Shown here: positions 7,792 to 16,927 of the stretch, piece by piece
Layout of the letters: the number at the start of each line of letters is the position of its first letter
Position numbering within the stretch: the first letter of the stretch is position 1
DNA from: Microbacterium sp. MYb54
GTDB lineage: Bacteria > Actinomycetota > Actinomycetes > Actinomycetales > Microbacteriaceae
Assembly (NCBI RefSeq): GCF_002979515.1
Contig: NZ_PCPA01000015.1
Span: 1-64,000 of the forward strand
Direction of reading: 5' to 3'
Length of the DNA: 64,000 bases
Made by a program: the position numbers and the translations under genes
Notes under the pieces: generated by a model
Seen by the model: only the letters and a program-made list of their open reading frames with translations
Databases searched by the model: none
What the model was told of the DNA's origin: nothing

Positions 7792-9594
7792 TCAGAGAGC
7801 ACTTCCCTCGCTAAACACGAGCTGATCCGACCCGCCCTGGCACGCGTGGACCAACCGCGGAGTGCGCGATGGTGACGTGCGTCGGCGACCCGTAGCTTCG
7901 AAGGCGGCGGCGATCTCGAGCAGCGCGGTGTCGTCATAGGCGCGTCCGGCGAAGGTGAGCCCGACCGGCATCCCGATGTCCACCCTGGTGCCCATCGGCA
8001 CCGTCACGGTGGGGATGCCGAGATGTCGCGGAACGAGATTGCCGTTCGCGACCCAGACGCCGTTGCGCCAGCCTCGCGCCGCTGAGATCGGGTTCACGTC
8101 CATATCCGCAGCGCCCACATCAGCAGCGGCGGGGAACACGATCACGTCGAGTCCGAGCGTGTCCATCCACTGCTCCAGGTCGACGCGCCGAGTCTCCTCG
8201 AGTCCGCGCAGGCCCTCAGCGAGTTCCGGCATATCATCCAGAGTCATTCCCGGATGGGCGCGCGCCCAATCCGGGTAGTCGGAGACGTCGTCATCGAACC
8301 CTGTGTAGCGATCCGGGAGCGTGCCTTCGTCCGGCGGGAAGATCTGTGAGCCGTCGACGTCCGCGAGCCGGTGCAGAACCGGGTCGCCGTTGGCCTCGAG
8401 GAACTCGTTCCACGACCAGGCGGAGAGATCGACGATCTCGCGCCGTAAGTACTCGGGACTGACCAGCCCGCGTGTCGCGATGGTCGGCGCACCGCGGCGG
8501 TCCCCCTCGTAGTTCGACACGACGGGAAAGTCGACCTCGACGACCTCCGCCCCTGCCGCCTCCAGGTCGCGCCGCGCCGCCTCCCAGAGTCGAACGATCG
8601 CGGGATGCGTCTCGATCCGCTGCCCCGTGGGACCCCCGATTCCGACGCTCTGCTCCGGCTCCGCGACGCCCGCATCCGGATCCGCATTGATGTACATGCG
8701 GGGGATGCCGAACCGGACACCCCGCAATCGATCCTGCGCGGCCGTCAGGCCTGCGGGGCGCAGCGCCGTATAGGAAGCAGGACGCACGGACGATGCGCTC
8801 GGGATGCTCACCCACGGCTGCACACGCCAGAAATCGCCGCGCGTCTCCGGATCGTCGGCGACGATCACGTCGAGCACTTCGAGCAGGTCGGCCATGGTAC
8901 GGGTGTGCGGAACGACGACATCCATCGTCGGGACGAGCGGCCAGTTGCCGCGCACCGAGATCACGCCACGCGATGGCGTATAGGCGCACAGCGCGTTGTT
9001 CGAGGCTGGCGCGCGACCCGACGACCACGTCTCCTCGCCCAACCCGAATGCTGCGAACGATGCGGTCGTCGCCGTTCCCGACCCATTGGACGAGCCCGAG
9101 GCGAAAGCAGCCGTGAGGTACCTGGCACTGTAGGGGCTCTCGGCTCGTCCGTACAGTCCGCGCTGCATGCCGCCGTTGGCCATCGGAGGCATGTTCGTGA
9201 GCCCGATCAGAACCGCGCCAGCCGCGCGCAGACGTTCGATCGTGAAGGCATCCCGCTGAGCGACGAGGTTGGCGAAGGCGGGGCTGCCTGCCGCGACGCT
9301 GAGGCCGCGCACGAGGTAGCTGTCCTTGGCCGTGTAGGGAATCCCGTCGAGAGGACCGAGTGTCGCTCCTCGCGCGCGGCGGTCGTCGGAAGCACGGGCG
9401 TCGAGGATCGCGTCCGGGTTCATGACCACGACAGCGTTGAGGGCGGTGGTGGTTCCCGGTCGGTCATACGCCTGGATACGTGCAAGGTAGGCGAGAGTGA
9501 GCGACTCGCTCGTCGCGTGCCCCTCCTCCAGTGCTGCCCTCAGTTCGGCGATCGACGCCTCGACCACGTCGACGCCTGACGCCTGGGTTGTCAC
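7792..9594 (-). CDS. Amidase signature family hydrolase
   Basis: 600-aa cytoplasmic amidase. The catalytic Lys lies in IPYTAKDSYLVRGL, the cis-Ser loop is ASGSSNGSG, and the nucleophile Ser lies in ETWSSGRAPAS. The last departs from the usual DTGGSIRxPA, so the oxyanion loop is atypical. The GTG start at 9594 overlaps the stop of the upstream deiminase (GTGA), indicating translational coupling. Together with that deiminase it probably removes a carbamoyl or amide group after deimination, for example from an N-carbamoyl amine; the substrate is inferred from context only. The C-terminal 30 residues are polar and low complexity. Confidence 0.88.
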   Translation of the reverse strand: MTTQASGVDVVEASIAELRAALEEGHATSESLTLAYLARIQAYDRPGTTTALNAVVVMNPDAILDARASDDRRARGATLGPLDGIPYTAKDSYLVRGLSVAAGSPAFANLVAQRDAFTIERLRAAGAVLIGLTNMPPMANGGMQRGLYGRAESPYSARYLTAAFASGSSNGSGTATTASFAAFGLGEETWSSGRAPASNNALCAYTPSRGVISVRGNWPLVPTMDVVVPHTRTMADLLEVLDVIVADDPETRGDFWRVQPWVSIPSASSVRPASYTALRPAGLTAAQDRLRGVRFGIPRMYINADPDAGVAEPEQSVGIGGPTGQRIETHPAIVRLWEAARRDLEAAGAEVVEVDFPVVSNYEGDRRGAPTIATRGLVSPEYLRREIVDLSAWSWNEFLEANGDPVLHRLADVDGSQIFPPDEGTLPDRYTGFDDDVSDYPDWARAHPGMTLDDMPELAEGLRGLEETRRVDLEQWMDTLGLDVIVFPAAADVGAADMDVNPISAARGWRNGVWVANGNLVPRHLGIPTVTVPMGTRVDIGMPVGLTFAGRAYDDTALLEIAAAFEATGRRRTSPSRTPRLVHACQGGSDQLVFSEGSAL

Positions 9595-10625
9595 CTCGCG
9601 CTCCGGCCTGTCGCGGCGGGAATCTGCTGAGTGATGCAGTGCGGGCCGCCCCCGCCGAACGCGATGGTCGCGCCGGGAACGCCGACGATTTCTCGTTCGG
9701 GATACGTCGCGCGCAGGAACTCGAGCACCGGTTCGTCGTGCGCATCGCCGCCGACGGGCACGATGACGGCGCGATCAGCGAGGTAGTGGTTCGCGAACGC
9801 CACCTCGGAGTCGACATGCGGGTCGAGGAGCGCCACCTCGATCTCGCGGCCGGCCGCATCACGGGATTCGCGGAGTCGGGCGAGGTTGGCACGCGAACGC
9901 AGATACTCGGTGGATGCGGGGTCGCTGGGCACTTCGAGCAGAACGCGTCCGGGTGCGATGTACTGGGCGACTCCGTCGACGTGTCCGTCGGTACCCGCCG
10001 GCCCGACGTCGAGGCTGTGGCCGTACGGAAGCCAGATGATCGTGGAGACACCCAGGTAGTCGCGCAGCCCCTGCTCGATCTCTCCCTTCGACATCGAGGG
10101 GTTGCGGTTCGGGTTGAGCAGGCACTGCTCCGTCGTGAGCAGCGTCCCCTCACCATCGACGAAGAAGGCGCCACCTTCGAGCACGAACGGCGCACGGAAC
10201 AGCGGGATGCCGAGGTGCGCGGCGAGGCGGTCGGGAATCAGTGCGTCCTGGTCGTGCGGATGCCAGCGCTCACCCCAGGCGTTGAAGCCGAACTTGACTG
10301 CAGCGAGCTCGCCGCGAGCGTTCGTGACGAATGCCGGCCCACTATCGCGTGCCCAGGAATCGTCGACGGGAACCTCGAGTGGCTCGACCCCGGCACCGCA
10401 CAGATCGATGACCTCGGCGGACTGGCCGGGGTTGCACAGCATGATCACCGGCTCGAACGCGGCGATCGCCCTGGCCACCGTCGCGTAGTCGCGCTTGGCC
10501 TCATCGAGTCGGTCCCGCCAGAGCGCCACGCGAGCCGGCCAGACCATTACGCAGCCGGAGTGCGGGGCCCATTCGGCGGGCATCGAGAAGCCGGCATCGG
10601 CCGGGGTGGTGTTCGTGTCGATCAC
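9591..10625 (-). CDS. Agmatine deiminase family protein, cytoplasmic (PAD1)
   Basis: 344-aa enzyme of the Porphyromonas-type peptidylarginine/agmatine deiminase family, which hydrolyses a guanidino group to a ureido group plus ammonia. Catalytic elements are intact: Asp94 in SWARDSGP, Glu150 in LEGGAFF, His215 in TDGHVDG and nucleophile Cys330 in FGGGGPHCITQQ. It has no signal peptide, unlike its two paralogues at 18-21 kb. The GTG start at 10625 is preceded by GGAGG with good spacing; longer in-frame extensions cross the operator and are rejected. It is first in a two-gene operon with the amidase. The promoter carries a perfect ATTGGAT-CTC-ATCCAAT palindrome. Agmatine itself is plausible but unproven. 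Confidence 0.9.
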   Translation of the reverse strand: MIDTNTTPADAGFSMPAEWAPHSGCVMVWPARVALWRDRLDEAKRDYATVARAIAAFEPVIMLCNPGQSAEVIDLCGAGVEPLEVPVDDSWARDSGPAFVTNARGELAAVKFGFNAWGERWHPHDQDALIPDRLAAHLGIPLFRAPFVLEGGAFFVDGEGTLLTTEQCLLNPNRNPSMSKGEIEQGLRDYLGVSTIIWLPYGHSLDVGPAGTDGHVDGVAQYIAPGRVLLEVPSDPASTEYLRSRANLARLRESRDAAGREIEVALLDPHVDSEVAFANHYLADRAVIVPVGGDAHDEPVLEFLRATYPEREIVGVPGATIAFGGGGPHCITQQIPAATGRSAR

Positions 10626-10655
10626 GGCGGACCTCCGTTGGTTTCGTGTACTCAC

Positions 10656-10690
10656 ACCATATTGGATCTCATCCAATTCTTTCGCAACCC
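10656..10690 (-). promoter_or_regulatory. Promoter and TetR operator of the PAD1-amidase operon
   Basis: The palindrome ATTGGATCTCATCCAAT (10661-10677) has perfect 7-nt arms. On the minus strand it fills the spacer between a candidate -35 TTGCGA (10687-10682) and a candidate -10 CAATAT (10664-10659), 17 nt apart. Binding there should block transcription of the deiminase gene. Confidence 0.75.
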
Positions 10691-10739
10691 GGATGGACGA
10701 TCCGCCCGCTACGAAAAAGGAGCATCGCCATGCACGACG

Positions 10740-10767
10740 AATAGCGCTCCTCGAGGGGAGCGCTATT
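10740..10767. terminator. Terminator hairpin after the TetR gene
   Basis: AATAGCGCTCC (10740-10750) pairs with GGAGCGCTATT (10757-10767) across a 6-nt loop. It lies 13 nt beyond the stop of the TetR gene and separates the transporter-TetR operon from the PAD1 promoter. Confidence 0.75.
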
Positions 10768-10780
10768 CCGTCATCCGGCT

Positions 10781-11401
10781 TCAGGCCGGAGAGCCCGAGC
10801 CGGCCCCCAAGAAGGCGGCGCAGACGCGCATGCACAACTGCAGCATCCGCTCATGGTCGAATCCGGGTGCACCCACGGTGAGCTGCACAGAGAGGCCGTC
10901 GATCGACGCCGAGATGACTTGCGACACGTCATCGAGGTCGTCGAAGGAAAAGGCCCCGCGTTCTCGCCCGTAGGTGAGGACATTGCGCAGGATCTGCCGC
11001 CAGCGGTCATCGAGCTCGTTGTGCACGTCCGCGACGGTGTCGTCGGTCGCCGCATCCGACCACACCTGGAACCAGAGGATCCAGCCGGTGTCGCCGCGTC
11101 CATTCGATGCCGACAGTTCGATGAGGCGCTTCAACCGCGCCCAAGGCTCTTCAACGCCGTCAAGCTCGACGTCCACCTGATCGACGAGCGACTCCTCGCT
11201 TCGACGGATGGCCAGCATGAGCAGATCGGTCTTCGAGGGGAAGTAGTAGGTCACGTGGCCGGAGGTCATTCCTGCCCGTTCGGCGATATCCGACACCCGC
11301 ACGTTCGCGAGCCCGAGATCGGCGATGGCTTTCGCCGCGGCATCCACCACGATCTGCTGGCGCGCTTGACCCTTCGCCAGCCGACCGGTCACCCCACTCA
11401 T
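10781..11401 (-). CDS. TetR-family repressor, last gene of the transporter operon
   Basis: 206 aa. The helix-turn-helix is near the N-terminus (NVRVSDIAERAGMTSGHVTYYFPSK, about 34-58). The ligand-binding half resembles the BetI-type TetR C-terminal domain (WILWFQVWSDA, RNVLTYGRERG). The start ATG overlaps the stop of the upstream ATPase gene (ATGA), so it is made with the transporter. The palindrome recurring at 10661, 16781, 19138 and 19283 is the obvious candidate operator. The inducer is probably the transported or deiminated compound (inference). Confidence 0.88.
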   Translation of the reverse strand: MSGVTGRLAKGQARQQIVVDAAAKAIADLGLANVRVSDIAERAGMTSGHVTYYFPSKTDLLMLAIRRSEESLVDQVDVELDGVEEPWARLKRLIELSASNGRGDTGWILWFQVWSDAATDDTVADVHNELDDRWRQILRNVLTYGRERGAFSFDDLDDVSQVISASIDGLSVQLTVGAPGFDHERMLQLCMRVCAAFLGAGSGSPA

Positions 11402-12435
11402 AGTGGCTCCATCCTATCCACGCCGCGTGTCAGTGATCCCGTACGTTCCGGCGGTAGGACGTCGGGGTCCCATGCGAAATGACAGGCCGCGCGCTGATCC
11501 GGTGTGGGCCCCGCCAAAGCCGGCACTCGGTCGGCGCACTCGTCCCTGGCGACGGGGCAGCGCGGATGGAACCGGCAGCCGGACGGCACCGAGTGCAGGC
11601 TGCCGGGTTCGCCACTGAGCGCAGATCCTCCCGACAGCTTCTCGAAGCCCAACCGAGGTGCGGACGACAGGAGCGCCGCCGTGTACGGATGCCGAGGGTC
11701 CTCGAAGAGCTCTTCCGTCGGCCGGTCTTCGACCACCGTTCCCAGGTACATCACCACGACGCGGTCGCAGAGATGTCGCACCACAGCGAGGTCGTGCGAG
11801 ATGAAGAGAATCGTCAGCCCGAGTTCCGCGCGCAGCCGTTGCAGCAAGTTGAGGATCGCTGCCTGCACCGACACGTCCAGCGCCGCCACCGACTCGTCGG
11901 CGACGAGCACCTCCGGCTCGAGCGCCAGCGCGCGAGCGATTCCGACGCGCTGCCTCTGCCCTCCGGAGAGCCGACGCGGGTACGCCTGCAACAGCGACAC
12001 CGGAAGCTCGACCCGTCGCAGGAGCTCCTCTGCCCGCGCCTGCACATCGGCGGGCGCCACCATGCGGTGCACACGGAGGAGCTCGCGCAACGTCTGCCCG
12101 ATCGTCATGGAGGGGTCGAGCGATGCACTCGGATCCTGGAAGACCATCTGTACACGTCGCGTCTGCTGCGGCGTGCGGCGCGGGCTCAGAGCCTCACCGT
12201 CGAGCGTGATCGACCCACCGGCGAGCGGCGCAAGTCCGACCAACGCCTTGGCGAGCGTCGACTTGCCGCAGCCCGACTCGCCGACGATACCGACCACCGA
12301 GCCGCGCTCCACGACCAGGTCGACCTGCTCGATCGCATGCACTTCGGGAACGGCGTGCCCGCGCACGCGCGCCCAGAGCGCCGATCCCACTCGATAGCTG
12401 ACGGTGAGGTCATGTGCCTCCAGGAGGACGCTCAT
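11398..12435 (-). CDS. Oligopeptide-type ABC transporter ATPase (OppF/DppF-like)
   Basis: 345-aa ATPase. Walker A is GESGCGKST, the Q-loop is VFQDPSAS, the signature is LSGGQRQRVGIARAL, and Walker B is VLVADESVAALD. The C-terminal extension has the oligopeptide-transporter Cys motif (CRFHPRCP ... C). Walker B has DES where DEP is usual, a conservative change. The start at ATG 12435 overlaps the upstream ATPase stop by 4 nt. It partners with the next ATPase to energise uptake through the two permeases upstream. Confidence 0.93.
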   Translation of the reverse strand: MSVLLEAHDLTVSYRVGSALWARVRGHAVPEVHAIEQVDLVVERGSVVGIVGESGCGKSTLAKALVGLAPLAGGSITLDGEALSPRRTPQQTRRVQMVFQDPSASLDPSMTIGQTLRELLRVHRMVAPADVQARAEELLRRVELPVSLLQAYPRRLSGGQRQRVGIARALALEPEVLVADESVAALDVSVQAAILNLLQRLRAELGLTILFISHDLAVVRHLCDRVVVMYLGTVVEDRPTEELFEDPRHPYTAALLSSAPRLGFEKLSGGSALSGEPGSLHSVPSGCRFHPRCPVARDECADRVPALAGPTPDQRAACHFAWDPDVLPPERTGSLTRGVDRMEPL

Positions 12436-13418
12436 GCCGCCACCGCCTCGAGCACCTCGGGGCGGATGCAGGCGGTCGCTCTCTCGCCATCTCCGTCGAG
12501 GGTGTACGGCGCCCGGAGGCACTCCTCCTGCGCGAACGCGCAGCGCGGAGCGAATCGGCATCCGCTCGGGAAGTCACGCGGGTCGGGTGGGGTACCGGGG
12601 ATCGTCGCCAACTCATCGGTTCCGCCGGCGAACGAGGGCGCAGATGCCAGCAGCGCTCTCGTGTAGGGGTGCCGCGGTGAACGCAGCACCTCGGCGACGG
12701 GCCCGGTCTCGACGACCCTGCCGGCATACATCACCGCGATGCGATCGCACACCTCGGAGACGACGGCCAGATCGTGCGAGACGAAGACCATCGCCATGCC
12801 GCGCTCCTCTTGCAGGCCGCGCAGCAGTCCGAGGATCTGGTCCTGGATCGTCACGTCGAGCGCGGTAGTCGGTTCGTCGCAGAACAAGATCTCCGGCCCC
12901 GTGGCGAGGGCTGCGGCGATCATCACGCGCTGACGCAGTCCTCCCGACAGCTCGTGCGGCCACATGCGGGCGCGGCGCGCCGGTTCGGGGATGCCGACGC
13001 TCGCCATGAGCTCGATCACCCGCGCCTTGACCGCTCGTTGGGAACGTACGCCCGTGACCCGCACTGCCTCTCCGATGAGGTCGCCGACGCGCATCGTCGG
13101 GTTCAGCGCGGTCATCGGCTCCTGGAAGACCATCGCGGCTCCCCGTCCGCGCACACGCTCGGCATCCGCGCCGATCCTGCCGTCGGCGAACGCGTACCGC
13201 ACGGATCCGGTCGATGTCCCGTCGCGCGGCAGCAGACCGAGCACCGCACGCAGGGACAGGCTCTTGCCCGACCCGGACTCGCCGACGATTCCCAAGGACT
13301 CCCCGGCGCGGACATCGAAAGAGATCCCATCGACCGGTGTCACGATGTTGCCTCCCAGCGACAGCGAGACGTGCAGGTCTCGCACGCTGATCACGTTCCG
13401 GGTCATTTCCTCGTCCAT
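12432..13418 (-). CDS. Oligopeptide-type ABC transporter ATPase (OppD/DppD-like)
   Basis: 328-aa ATPase. It has GESGSGKS (Walker A), MVFQEPMTALNP, signature ELSGGLRQRVMIA, FCDEPTTALD (Walker B) and the C-terminal Cys motif CRFAPRCAFAQEEC. I chose ATG 13418 (MDEEMTRN), because GAGGGA stands about 8 nt upstream. The ATG at 13406 overlaps the OppC stop as ATGA and is the alternative, giving a protein four residues shorter. It pairs with the downstream OppF-like ATPase as the heterodimeric motor of an Opp/Dpp importer. Confidence 0.92.
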   Translation of the reverse strand: MDEEMTRNVISVRDLHVSLSLGGNIVTPVDGISFDVRAGESLGIVGESGSGKSLSLRAVLGLLPRDGTSTGSVRYAFADGRIGADAERVRGRGAAMVFQEPMTALNPTMRVGDLIGEAVRVTGVRSQRAVKARVIELMASVGIPEPARRARMWPHELSGGLRQRVMIAAALATGPEILFCDEPTTALDVTIQDQILGLLRGLQEERGMAMVFVSHDLAVVSEVCDRIAVMYAGRVVETGPVAEVLRSPRHPYTRALLASAPSFAGGTDELATIPGTPPDPRDFPSGCRFAPRCAFAQEECLRAPYTLDGDGERATACIRPEVLEAVAA

Positions 13419-14272
13419 TCTTCGATTCCCTCTCCGACCAGGCTCAGTCCCAGCCCGAAGCCGACGACCACCAGCCCTGGCACGGTCGAGAGCCACCACT
13501 GCTCGCGGATATACGGCTGGCCGGCGGCGATCATCGCGCCCCACTCCGGCGTCGGAGCCTGGATGCCGAGTCCGAGGAACGACAGCGCCGCGAGCCCGAG
13601 GGTCGCCCCCACGATGTCCGACGGCAGATAGACCAGGGTCTGACCGACCGAGTTCGGGAAGACGTGCCTCCAGAGTGTTCGGCGACCTGAGAGGCCGGAT
13701 GCCCTCGCCGCCGAGACGTAGTCGAGCCCTCGTTCGCGAAGTACTTCGGTGCGGATCAGCCGCGCATAGGAGACCCATGCGATCAGCGTGAATGCCACCA
13801 GGATCGACGTCACCCCGGGGCCCAGCGCGAAGACGAGGGCGATGATGAGGATGTAGGTGGGGAACGCCTGCACGACATCCGATACCCGCATGATCACGCC
13901 GTCGAGCCACCCGCCGCGGAAGCCGCCGACGGCCCCGAGGAACGTGCCCAGCACGGCGGGCAGCGCCGCACCCAGGAAACCGACGAGCAGGTCGATCCGT
14001 GACGCGTAGATGAGTCGGGAGAGCACGTCGCGCCCGAGTTCGTCGGTGCCGAGCCAATGCGCAGCGCTCGGAGCGGCGAGGGAGTTCACCACGTCCTGCG
14101 CAAGCGGATCGTACGGCGCGATGAGCGGGGCGAAGACAGCGGTGAGCACGTATGCAGCCACGATCGAGATCCCCACCCACACCCGCCGGGGAAGACGGGT
14201 CCGCTCTGCAGCGACGATCAGCCGGGTCTTCGGAGACAGCGCTCCGACCGTGTCGGCGGTGATGGCACTCAT
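13403..14272 (-). CDS. Oligopeptide-type ABC permease (OppC/DppC-like)
   Basis: 289-aa inner membrane permease with about six transmembrane helices. It has the DppC N-terminal pattern (IAPYDPLAQD ... HWLGTDELGRDVLSRLIYASRIDL) and the coupling-helix EAA-type loop YVSAARASGLSGRRTLWRHVFPN. Its start overlaps the stop of the OppB-like gene (ATGA). It forms the translocation pore with OppB; substrates of this class are peptides, nickel or small cationic compounds. Confidence 0.93.
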   Translation of the reverse strand: MSAITADTVGALSPKTRLIVAAERTRLPRRVWVGISIVAAYVLTAVFAPLIAPYDPLAQDVVNSLAAPSAAHWLGTDELGRDVLSRLIYASRIDLLVGFLGAALPAVLGTFLGAVGGFRGGWLDGVIMRVSDVVQAFPTYILIIALVFALGPGVTSILVAFTLIAWVSYARLIRTEVLRERGLDYVSAARASGLSGRRTLWRHVFPNSVGQTLVYLPSDIVGATLGLAALSFLGLGIQAPTPEWGAMIAAGQPYIREQWWLSTVPGLVVVGFGLGLSLVGEGIEEWTRK

Positions 14273-15213
14273 GATTCGACCTCCAGTCGCGGATCGGCCA
14301 TCGAGGTGACGATGTCGGCGATGAGGAACACCACGACGACTGCCAGCGCGAACAGCAGGGTGTAGCCCTGGATGGTCGGGATGTCGCGCTGACGAGCGGC
14401 CAGGACGATACCCTGCCCGATGCCGGGGAGGGCGAAGGTGGTCTCGACCACGACCGCACCGAACAGCAGGTAGCCGATGTTGAGTGCGAGGATCGAGACG
14501 GTCGGTGGTGCAGCGTTGCGGAGCACGAAGCGCGACATGATGCGCCCGTTCGAGAGACCGAGTGAGCGCGCTGTCGTGACATGCTCGGCGCCCAGCACCT
14601 CGATGATGCTGGTCCGCAGGCTCCGGATCTGCAGCGGGGCGATCGAGAGAGCGAGAGTGAATGCGGGCAAGAGGACGGAATGCAGGTGCTCAGCAGGTGT
14701 CGATCCGAATCCGCCGACGGGGAACCACCCTGTCGGCACCGCGACAGCGAGGATCAGCACGATCCCGACCCAGAATGACGGCATCGACAACGCCACGAGC
14801 CCGAAGGCCCTCGCCCCGTGATCGATCGGTCCGTCCGGACGGCGAGCCGAGAGGATCGCGAGCGGCACCGAGATCGCGAGCGACATGAGCGCACCAGCCC
14901 CCAAGAGCCAGAGAGTCGCGGGCAGCCGCTCGGCCACGATGGCTGACACCGCTTCATTCGACTTGAACGAGTATCCGAGGTCTCCGGTGAGCAGGCGCCC
15001 GACGTAGGCGAAGTACTGCACGATCGCCGGGTCGTTCAACCCGAGCTGTTCACGGACGAGCTCGAGCTCCGCCTCCGGCGCGCGCAGTCCCACGATCAGG
15101 CGCGCGGGATCACCGGGGGTGATCTTGAGGATCAGGAAGACCAGGAGCACGATGCCGAGCAGTAGCGGGACGGCGAGTGCCAGCCGTTTGACGATGAAGA
15201 GGTAGCGTCCCAC
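14269..15213 (-). CDS. Oligopeptide-type ABC permease (OppB/DppB-like)
   Basis: 314-aa permease. The N-terminal helix (FIVKRLALAVPLLLGIVLLVFLIL) is followed by the conserved GDPARLIVG region. The EAA-type loop is HVTTARSLGLSNGRIMSRFVLRNA. The C-terminal region LPGIGQGIVLAARQRDIPTIQGY is typical of OppB/DppB. It begins 4 nt after the binding-protein gene, in a tight five-gene transport operon that ends with the TetR regulator. Confidence 0.93.
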   Translation of the reverse strand: MGRYLFIVKRLALAVPLLLGIVLLVFLILKITPGDPARLIVGLRAPEAELELVREQLGLNDPAIVQYFAYVGRLLTGDLGYSFKSNEAVSAIVAERLPATLWLLGAGALMSLAISVPLAILSARRPDGPIDHGARAFGLVALSMPSFWVGIVLILAVAVPTGWFPVGGFGSTPAEHLHSVLLPAFTLALSIAPLQIRSLRTSIIEVLGAEHVTTARSLGLSNGRIMSRFVLRNAAPPTVSILALNIGYLLFGAVVVETTFALPGIGQGIVLAARQRDIPTIQGYTLLFALAVVVVFLIADIVTSMADPRLEVES

Positions 15214-15217
15214 GGCT

Positions 15218-16738
15218 CTACTCGCTCACCTGGATGGTGTCCCAGTAGTACATGCCCCAGGGTGCCGAGGCGAATCCGGAGACACGGTCGCTCACCGCAT
15301 GCTGCACCTGGAACTCGGTGAGGCTGATCGCCTGTACGTTGCGCAGCGCATCGTCCTGCACCTGTGCGACGATCGCCTGCTTCTCATCGGCCGACTCGGT
15401 CGCCCCGTAGGCGAAGAACTGCGCGGTCACCGTGTCGGTCTCGAACCCCGTGAACAGCCAGGAGGTGCCGGTGATCCAGCCGAGCGGATCGACCACATCA
15501 GGGGAGACGGCACCGTACGACCAGAGGACCATGTCGGCATCGAGCCCGTAGGCGCGGCTGAGGAAGGCCCCCGTCTCCAGCGCCGTGAGGCTGAGATCGA
15601 CGTCCACTTCGGCGAGATTCTCCTTGAGGATCTGGGCGACGAGGTGGTCGGTCGGGTTCGCCGCGTCGTAGATGAGCTCGAGCGAGGCGACATCCGCGCC
15701 CGACTCCGCGAGCAGGCTCTCGGCCTCGTCGAGGTCTTTCGTGAAGGGCTGCTCGGTGGGCGGCGCCCAGTTCGCGAGGTTCGGCGGGATGATGCCGCGT
15801 GGTTCGGCACCGATCCCCCGGAACGGGCCGGCCGCGATCGCTTCGTAGTCGATCGCATGGGCGAGGGCTCGTCGCACAGTCGGATCTGCCAGTGGGCCGC
15901 CGGTGGTGTTGAAGCTCAGATGCTCGATCTGACTCGCGGGCAGCGCCACCAGGGCGTCGCCGTACTGCTTCGCGTCGATCGGGGAGATGTACTCCGAGAT
16001 GTCGATCTGTCCTGCTTGGAACTGCGCGCCGCGTTCGGTCGCGTCAGGGACGACCTCGATGACGATCTGATCGAGATACGGGCGCCCCTCCTGGTAGTAG
16101 TGCGGGTTCTTGTCGAGGACGATCCGACCACCGGGCGACCAGTCGGCGACCGTGAAGGCTCCTGCGGCGACGGGGGCGGCGAAGTAGTCCTTCTTGCTCA
16201 GACCGCCGAAGTCGGTGGGGAAGATCGCCGACGACGACCAGGTCATCAGCACCGGGAGGGTGGTGTCGGGTTCGGCCAGGGCGAAGACGACTGTGTGCTC
16301 GTCGGGTGCCGACACGTCGGTGATGTTCGCGTAAAGACCGCCGTAGTTCGACCCTTCCGCCCACACTCCGGCCGAGAAGGCAACGTCGTCCGAGGTGAGC
16401 GGCGTGCCGTCGCTGAACATGACGTCGTCGCGCAGCGTGAAGGTCCAGGTGAGCGCCGCGGCGTCGTAAGTCCACTCCGTGGCGATCCCGGCTTCGACCT
16501 GATCACCCTCCGGCGCGAAACGCAGCAACGGTTCGAGCACGCCCTGCAGGGTCTGATATGTCAAGTACGCCGCGGCCTTGTCGGGGTCCCACCCATCGAA
16601 CGATTCGGAGCGCGCGACGTGCAGCGTGCTCTCGGCGTCGGTCGAGGGGCTCGAGCCTTCACCGTTGCACGCGCTGAGTCCGGCGGCCACAAACACGACT
16701 GTCAGAAGCGACAGCGTCTTTTTCATGACGGGAGCCAT
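15218..16738 (-). CDS. ABC transporter substrate-binding lipoprotein (SBP family 5)
   Basis: 506-aa extracytoplasmic solute-binding protein. The signal peptide ends in lipobox LSAC (about residue 24), so it should be lipid-anchored. The family 5 segment WTFTLRDDVMFSDGTPLTSDDVAFS and the later ARRALAHAIDYEAI-like stretch are present. The ATG at 16738 has AGGAGG about 5 nt upstream; ATG 16726 (MKKTL) is an alternative with no ribosome binding site. It is first in the operon, with the shared palindrome 43 nt upstream. The bound ligand cannot be deduced; the genetic link to deiminases suggests a guanidino or ureido compound or a small peptide. Confidence 0.92.
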   Translation of the reverse strand: MAPVMKKTLSLLTVVFVAAGLSACNGEGSSPSTDAESTLHVARSESFDGWDPDKAAAYLTYQTLQGVLEPLLRFAPEGDQVEAGIATEWTYDAAALTWTFTLRDDVMFSDGTPLTSDDVAFSAGVWAEGSNYGGLYANITDVSAPDEHTVVFALAEPDTTLPVLMTWSSSAIFPTDFGGLSKKDYFAAPVAAGAFTVADWSPGGRIVLDKNPHYYQEGRPYLDQIVIEVVPDATERGAQFQAGQIDISEYISPIDAKQYGDALVALPASQIEHLSFNTTGGPLADPTVRRALAHAIDYEAIAAGPFRGIGAEPRGIIPPNLANWAPPTEQPFTKDLDEAESLLAESGADVASLELIYDAANPTDHLVAQILKENLAEVDVDLSLTALETGAFLSRAYGLDADMVLWSYGAVSPDVVDPLGWITGTSWLFTGFETDTVTAQFFAYGATESADEKQAIVAQVQDDALRNVQAISLTEFQVQHAVSDRVSGFASAPWGMYYWDTIQVSE

Positions 16739-16780
16739 GATTCCTCCTGTCTCCCGGGACTACAGCGTCACCGGAGCGGA

Positions 16781-16827
16781 TTTGGATGATATCCAATTAT
16801 CTTGAGGCTGTTCGTCCTGCTTGTCAA
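16781..16827 (-). promoter_or_regulatory. Promoter and TetR operator of the transporter operon
   Basis: On the minus strand TTGACA (16827-16822) and CAAGAT (16804-16799) are 17 nt apart, a good sigma-70-type promoter. Two nt downstream lies the palindrome TTGGATATCATCCAA (16796-16782), matching the operator in front of the deiminase genes. Confidence 0.78.
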
Positions 16828-16927
16828 CCGCGGGACCTCCGAAGCCCCGGCACGCTCGACGAACAGCGCACGATGTCGGGCGCGCCCGAGTGCCGCGCGC
16901 GATCGTCCGGCGGCTGAGCTCCCGACC

